DNA of 64,000 nt. Source: Picocystis sp. L7 (taxonomy: Eukaryota > Chlorophyta > Picocystophyceae > Picocystales > Picocystaceae). The notes beneath the pieces are model-generated. The model was not told the origin of the DNA. It did no database searches and saw only the letters and a program-made list of their open reading frames with translations. The position numbers were made by a program, and so were the translations under genes. Shown here one piece after another: positions 58,690-64,000 of the stretch. Each line of letters begins with the position of its first letter. The first letter of the stretch is position 1. Location: assembly GCA_020975725.1 (NCBI GenBank), contig QXJR01000016.1, forward strand, positions 558,001 to 622,000, given 5' to 3'.

Positions 58690-59090
58690 TGGGAGGCGCC
58701 AACATGCGTTCTGGAGTGTCCAAGTGGGGTCTCTTGTCGCGTTGGTCAGGGTCGGAGGAGGAACGTGTTGCGCACTTGGCTAGGCAAGTAGAAGGATTGT
58801 ATCACAAAGCAAAGAGGGACCAAGGGTCTATCTCTCTCACCGCCTCTCACTGGCGGTTGGAATTGGGGCAACTGGGGTGCCGTGGCAGCCCACGTGCTCC
58901 CTAGAGTCACATCTGACCGTCCGTTGCGTTCGCCCCGGGGCGAACCTGAGCTGGTAATCGCATCGACACCGTCCATCCCCCAAGCCCTACCTTCGAGAAG
59001 CAAAGGTAGAGATGGGGTTGATCCCCTTCAGTCGGTCTAAATGCCCGATGTGCCTTACAGGAGACCCGTTCTGATCCGGGGCGACCTTTT
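58690..59090 (-). repeat. R1 repeat, copy 2 (inverted)
   Basis: Reverse complement of the R1 blocks: GGCGTGGGAGGCGCCAACAT, CTCTCACTGGCGGTTGGAAT, GGGAGCACGTGGGCTGCCA read on the minus strand. It ends with GCCTTACAGGAGACCCG, which is mirrored by CGGGTCTCCTGTAAGGC near 59755. Confidence 0.8.
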
Positions 59091-59739
59091 TCAATACGAA
59101 CCCCCAAGGGGGCTGGCTTGTGTTCCGGAACGATACAACCGTTGTTTCAAAAGGGACACCATTTTCCTTTATCCACATGGGGCGTCGGGGATCTAGTCCC
59201 GTAGACCAAAGTTTCATAGGGACCCTGGGACGCCTCGTTGGCCGTTATACATTGAAGGAAGGTCGTGTTGGAGGGTATGATCAGTATCCTTCTAAATCGG
59301 CAGATGCAGTTCCGTGAACGATGGTTCTTTACCTGGGGTGCTCAGCCCTAGGGTTCTTAGATTCGTGACGATGGCGGTAGCAATCCGCACTTCAATGTTA
59401 ACGTGTGTTGAACACTTGTTGGTTCGAAGGTGAACGGGTGTTGGTTTCTTTTAGTCAAGCAAAAAAATTAATTCACAATGAAGTCGTGGAAGCTATGTAG
59501 AGTGCGCTTCAGCGAGGTTAACGATCCCACGTCTCGTAGAAAACCCCGTAGATTGATGTGGTGCTCGTGTTCTTTGAGGTTGCTCAGAGCGTTGCAGTGA
59601 GGGCTAGTGGGTTGACGTCCTCGACGACTTTCCGTCTCGGGTCCTCGGGCATTCTTCTTTTGGCGGGTACCCGTTCACTATCTCGTACCTTGTACCAAGC
59701 TAAAACCCTGGTTCAAGAGGGGTATTTCTAATAGGTCGC

Positions 59740-60130
59740 CCCGGATCAGAACGGGTCTCCTGTAAGGCACATCGGGCATTTAGACCGACTGAAGGGGATC
59801 AACCCCATCTCTACCTTTGCTTCTCGAAGGTAGGGCTTGGGGGATGGACGGTGTCGATGCGATTACCAGCTCACGTTCGCCGATTGGCAGACGCAACGGA
59901 CGGTCAAATGTAACTCTAGGGAGCACGTGGGCTGCCACGACACCCCAGTTGTCCCAATTCCAACCGCCAGTAAGAGACGGTGAGAGAGGTAGACCCTTGG
60001 TCCCTCTTTGCTTTGTGATACACTTCTAATACTTGCCAAGCCAAAAGCACAACACGCCTCCTCCTCCGGCCCTGACCAACGCGACGAGACACGTCACTTG
60101 GACGCTCTAGCACGTCCATCCACGCCTCCC
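59740..60130 (+). repeat. R1 repeat, copy 3 (direct)
   Basis: Same orientation as 40310-40690 and inverted to 58690-59090, forming a large inverted repeat with a spacer of about 650 bp. Begins near CGGATCAGAACGGGTCTCC. Confidence 0.8.
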
Positions 60131-60639
60131 AAGCGGCCGAGGCTCGTTCAACGCAAGGGAGAGGAGAGAGAAAAGAAGTCCTCTTGTAGACTTTGTTTCA
60201 CTCTCGACCTTTGGAGGACTAGAAAAGTGGTCGTATACACTTGGACCCACGAGGAGAGGTGGGACAAACTCGGATGCTTGGTGAAGAACGGCTCCTTGAG
60301 TACTCCGATGATGCCTAGACGCGGAGGACAGCGCGTGGGTTGGAGGCTTTGAGTAGAACTTGTTCATTTAAAAGACCGGTGGTTCCTCTCTATGTGGTAT
60401 CAAGGACATCCTCTGCGGTATGTGTCCAAAAAGGTACAATTAGTACTCTTATTGAGGGCTATATGTCTGCATTTATACATGTATTGTCGACGAAGGAGAA
60501 AACACTCCTCCATGGGGAGGGTGACCTAGGAAGGTGTAACACACGGGATGAAGGGCCCGTTCTCCGATGAAGTCCTCATCTCCAAGGGTGAGTATGTGAA
60601 GCAAACAACTCCACGGACGCAAGTCTAATACGTGCCAAT

Positions 60640-60990
60640 GATAAGCAAAGTCAAGAAGTGTATCACAAGACAAACACGGATGATAGGTCTACTTCGCTCA
60701 CGGCTTCTCACTGGCGGTTGGAATCGGAGCAAAGGGGATGTCTTAGCCGCCTTCGTCTTCCCCTAAGTCAACCCTCACCGTCCATTTCGCTTGCCCTGGG
60801 CGACATTGAGCTGTCACTTGTTCGACACCGCCAAGCCCCTTAGTCCCATCCCTCACGATCGTGGATAGGGGACGGGGTCGGTTGGTTCCCTTCGGTCTGT
60901 CGCGATCAAAGTACCCGGTTCTCCTAACTGGAAGTCCGCTCTGGTCGCGGTGACTATGCTTCAATACGACTCGGGGGAAATTGGTTTTGA
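60640..60990 (-). repeat. R1 repeat, copy 4 (diverged, inverted)
   Basis: Shares GTATCACA, TTCTCACTGGCGGTTGGAAT and a GTTCCCTTCGGTCTGTC region with copy 2, with more substitutions and small gaps, so it is older than copies 2 and 3. Confidence 0.65.
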
Positions 60991-62248
60991 TCCCGGAATG
61001 ATACGGCCGTTGTACTCCGAAGGGGTATCGTACTCCTTACTCAGTGGGTAGCCCCAATGGTTCGGACCCGTAAGCCATGATCCCATATGAACCGTGACGG
61101 GGCTCGTTCATAGGAGGAGGCCACGGCCTTACGCAAAACAATGTGCTTACTGGGGTATACCGCGAGGTGTTGAGTAGGTAAACCAGTAGTGGAAAAAGGA
61201 CAATGTACCAATGCATACAGTTTCAGAGCATTAAGAGGTCAAGTCTTGCCACCAATAGTATGGTATTCTTGCACACCAATACTATATCGGGGCACGCATT
61301 GAGTTCTTGGCTAGGACCGGACTAATAAGGAGTATTAGAAAAAGGATGGGACCACCCCAGGGCAACACACCTATTGGCCCTACTTTAGGGGCGGTAGATC
61401 TTGCTTGACATGAACGTTGCATCCTAATTTTTGGGGGTGTACTCTGAAACTTCCGTAGATGGGATTCCATCCCTCTCCCCTCGGAACGATGAAGACGGTT
61501 GATCCTCCATTGAGTGAAGATTCCCTTGGGTTCATGGGTATGTCTAAACCGATTGAATTTGGCCGATGGATCCAAAGGACGAGCGCCTCGATGGCAAGAG
61601 TGTGCTTGGTGGAGGCTTCTGAGAGTGTAATCGATCGATCATATCATGCATGTTAAGTATCTGAGGTGGCATTCGTGCGACCCATAGAGAGCGCAGTGCC
61701 AGCAGGACCGTTCCGGACCGTCGTCCATGCCGGCCTACATGATAGAGCTTCATTTCCCAACAGAGAAGAAGCTCACACACAGGCATTCCTGACCCAGGTT
61801 TCTCGAAAGGATCCTTAACGGGGCCGGAAAGCAATGAAAAAAAGAAGCAAGTAACGGAAAAAGGGAAGAGAACAGAAGAAAGGGAGAGAAAAAAGAACGG
61901 GCGTCCCTTTTCTTCCACAAGGAGCTCTTCTCAAAACTCACACATGCACAAAAAGACTCGGACCTTGTACCCTTGGCCCATCCATCGCCCATGCGAGGAC
62001 TGCTCAAGCAACCTTGTTCTTCAATCCATAGCAAGCGCTAGTCAATCGGGTGCAATTGGATTAAAACGAAGCAGTCCTCCATCGAAAAGCCTGCATGGTC
62101 CACTTTCCGAATCCCCATGCACAAACTCCTGCATCACTTCTGACAGCCTTGGGTGAGCAAACACGCAAGCACAGTGGACAGTAGGAAAGGAAAAACTTTA
62201 CAAAACCTTATGTTTCTGACCGTAGTCAAGCATGTCGAAACCTATATC
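60991..62248. other. DNA downstream of the secreted-protein gene, no gene recognised
   Basis: About 1.25 kb with only short frames and no family resemblance. Confidence 0.4.
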
Positions 62249-64000
62249 TCACGCATTGACCAGCTGTCCCCCTCCGAAAATCTTGAGGTCCGATCGAAGG
62301 GATCCTGGATATCCAGGCCACGCGCGATTTGTCTTCCCCGCGGCAGTGGATCCCCCTTCCCCATAAGCTGGGTTGCTGCCTCCGGAAAACATGCCACGGT
62401 CAAGCTCCTTGTTGGGAGAGACACCTGTGCCAACCAAGGACCCATCCAGGAACACCCGTATGCGACCGGGACCACGGATGCGGATGTCCACCACCACCTC
62501 GTGTGCCTGTCCATCCAAGGGGAACCCTTCCGTTTCTAGACGGGCGGTTCCTGGTCCCGGGGGATCCGTGCCTGCCCCTGCACGCGCCACCAGCATCGGT
62601 GGATTGCCGGCCACCAGTCCCACCCAGGTCCCTCTCCCTCTGGCTCCGTGGTTGAACAACATCACATCCTCCTCCACAGTGCTGGGGAAAACAACCTTGC
62701 AAGCAAATACGATGTCCTGGTTGAGCACTTCCTCGTTGGAAAAAGGACCTGCAGGGACCGAGCGGGACAGCGTCAAGGGAGCCGTCAGATTGGGCGGGGG
62801 CATCGTGGTGACCTGGCCTACCCAATGGGTCGTGCAAACCATGTGCATCTGCGCGTTGCCCTGAGAAATCGAACAGCTTCGATTGACCTCCTCCAGTCCA
62901 AAGGTCGTATCCGGCAAGGAGGGGGACGGCGTGGGTGGGGGTGGAGGAGGTGCAAAAGGAGGGCCTGGTGGATTTGGGGGGAGGGTAGGCTCGGGAGATG
63001 GTTCTGGTAAGGGTGGTGGAGGAGGGTCAAACAGATCCTCTTCCACGCACGAAGTTTCCTGCATCTCATATGGATTGTTTGGTGCATCACAAGCTCCCCC
63101 GTATTCGGGTTCAACGATGAAACTCCACCCCCGCGTTCTCCTGAAATAATTGGGATCGGAAGTTGATGGTAAACATTCCGACCAATCGTCCCATTGCCAC
63201 TCGCAAGGTACAGGTTCCGGCAATACGCACACGTTTTCTTTGCACAACATCGACCTGGTATTGTAATGCTCGTGACATTCCACATCTTTGACGCAAGTGA
63301 AGGAAGGCAACGCTTCTAAGATGCCTTCCAGCCCTGACTCTGATTCGGAGACTATGGTAAAGTCGAGTTTTGTACACCACCCATTCATCACACCATTGCC
63401 GTCTACATTGACATGTTTTACAATCCCTGCAACTGGGCAGTCCCCCCCAACTACACCATCTCCGGCACCAAGATACCGAAGCTGTCCTGTGGCCTGTGCT
63501 ACAGTTGGATTTCGTACATGAACTACGTTGGGTGAAGATTGATTCACCAATTCCCATTTTCCAATGCTCGTTTTGTTTTTGGGTACCAAAACAGCATGCC
63601 ATTGGTGTGGAGAAAAATACACGTAGAGTCCGGTTGATACTTCTTTCAGATTAGAACCGTCCGGTTGGAAAACTGCAATAGGATTTGTGCTCCCGCCTGA
63701 GTCTATCGGATCGAACGTCAGTGCGTATATCATGTAGAACGCACGATTCAGGTCATATTCACGGGTATATCGAACGTATTGGTCGTTCATATTCAAACGA
63801 AACTGAAACATGGGCGTTTCTTCCTGTATTGCCGTTTGCATCACCCTGGCTCCCATATTGTATAGTTTCCCCTCGCTTCCCCTTGCAGAGCCTGCATAAA
63901 GCAAGGGAGTTGACAGCATGAGTGTGAGGGTGGAGGCTGTCCTCCGGCCAATCCACAGCGACCCGTGTGAAAAGATCTCAATGGGCAAAACCCATGACCA
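62249..64000 (-). CDS. Secreted TSP1 / proline-rich / LamG-like protein, 5' end at window edge
   Basis: Open frame of at least 583 codons ending at 62249; it is still open at base 64000, so the start may be outside. Near the N-terminus RRTASTLTLMLSTPLLYAGSARG looks like a signal peptide. Domains follow: a ~200-residue beta-rich region; a thrombospondin type-1 repeat, CEWQWDDWSECLPS, then YFRRTRGWSF and ETSCVEED (residues ~262-320); a proline-rich hinge (PPPPPLPEPSPEPTLPPNPPG, PPPPPPTPSPSLP) like hydroxyproline-rich wall glycoproteins and pherophorins; and a C-terminal ~180-residue concanavalin/LamG-like domain with DIVFACKVVFPS, LFNHGARGRGTWVGL, AHEVVVDIRI and RIRVFLDGSLVG. Likely a wall or cell-surface protein with glycan or protein binding. 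NxS/T sites are present. Confidence 0.75.
   Translation of the reverse strand, partial: WSWVLPIEIFSHGSLWIGRRTASTLTLMLSTPLLYAGSARGSEGKLYNMGARVMQTAIQEETPMFQFRLNMNDQYVRYTREYDLNRAFYMIYALTFDPIDSGGSTNPIAVFQPDGSNLKEVSTGLYVYFSPHQWHAVLVPKNKTSIGKWELVNQSSPNVVHVRNPTVAQATGQLRYLGAGDGVVGGDCPVAGIVKHVNVDGNGVMNGWCTKLDFTIVSESESGLEGILEALPSFTCVKDVECHEHYNTRSMLCKENVCVLPEPVPCEWQWDDWSECLPSTSDPNYFRRTRGWSFIVEPEYGGACDAPNNPYEMQETSCVEEDLFDPPPPPLPEPSPEPTLPPNPPGPPFAPPPPPPTPSPSLPDTTFGLEEVNRSCSISQGNAQMHMVCTTHWVGQVTTMPPPNLTAPLTLSRSVPAGPFSNEEVLNQDIVFACKVVFPSTVEEDVMLFNHGARGRGTWVGLVAGNPPMLVARAGAGTDPPGPGTARLETEGFPLDGQAHEVVVDIRIRGPGRIRVFLDGSLVGTGVSPNKELDRGMFSGGSNPAYGEGGSTAAGKTNRAWPGYPGSLRSDLKIFGGGQLVNA

Overview
The window looks like nuclear DNA of a photosynthetic eukaryote, most likely a flagellated member of the green lineage. 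Evidence: a plastid FZL-type dynamin GTPase with a ThiE-like N-terminus, a PAP/fibrillin protein and a YGGT/YlmG protein; a plant-type complex I subunit (NDUFB10) and a plant-type Ssu72; a protein resembling a land-plant family I know only as uncharacterised; a FAR1/MULE-type transposase; and the end of a DM10 (EFHC/Rib72-like) flagellar protein. Spliceosomal introns are present, about 78-225 nt long, and nine of the twelve I could place by protein alignment start with GTRCG. I cannot name the species.

Layout. 1-39.3 kb is mostly GC-rich, gene-dense host DNA. Genes are often in divergent or convergent pairs with gaps of 7-750 bp. In order: DM10 protein fragment, Rrp7, SAP30-like, nucleoside hydrolase, Ssu72, (3.1 kb AT-richer gap), phosphopantothenate-cysteine ligase, FZL, SfsA, TIGR04283-type glycosyltransferase, GRP170/HYOU1, a SAND-ARID nuclear protein, GNA1, a membrane microprotein overlapping a plant-conserved protein, two membrane proteins separated by a 1.8 kb AT-rich gap, calreticulin, HVA22/REEP, NDUFB10, an RRM protein, PAP/fibrillin, YGGT, pyruvate kinase, a PSMG1-like protein, an extended SDR and a NUFIP1-like protein. 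Several intron-exon structures (Rrp7, SAP30, Ssu72, calreticulin, HVA22, NDUFB10) were rebuilt here from reading frames and GT/AG sites.

40-61 kb is a mobile-element region. It holds a family of inverted and direct repeats (R1), a DIRS-like retroelement fossil, a 3.9 kb Mutator-like element with 687-bp terminal inverted repeats and a decayed FAR1-type transposase, a gag-like retroelement fossil, and the most striking object: three head-to-tail, nearly identical 2826-bp piggyBac-family units, each with an intact 783-codon transposase. They are separated and flanked by the same 18-bp palindrome (TGTCCTATATATAGGACA). The last 1.7 kb encodes a secreted TSP1/proline-rich/LamG-like wall or surface protein that runs off the window.

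Functionally the host genes are a housekeeping mixture: ER folding (GRP170, calreticulin) and ER shaping (HVA22), RNA processing (Rrp7, Ssu72, NUFIP, RRM), plastid membrane biology (FZL, PAP, YGGT) and core metabolism (PK, PPCS, GNA1, nucleoside hydrolase). There is no evidence of a dedicated metabolic cluster.
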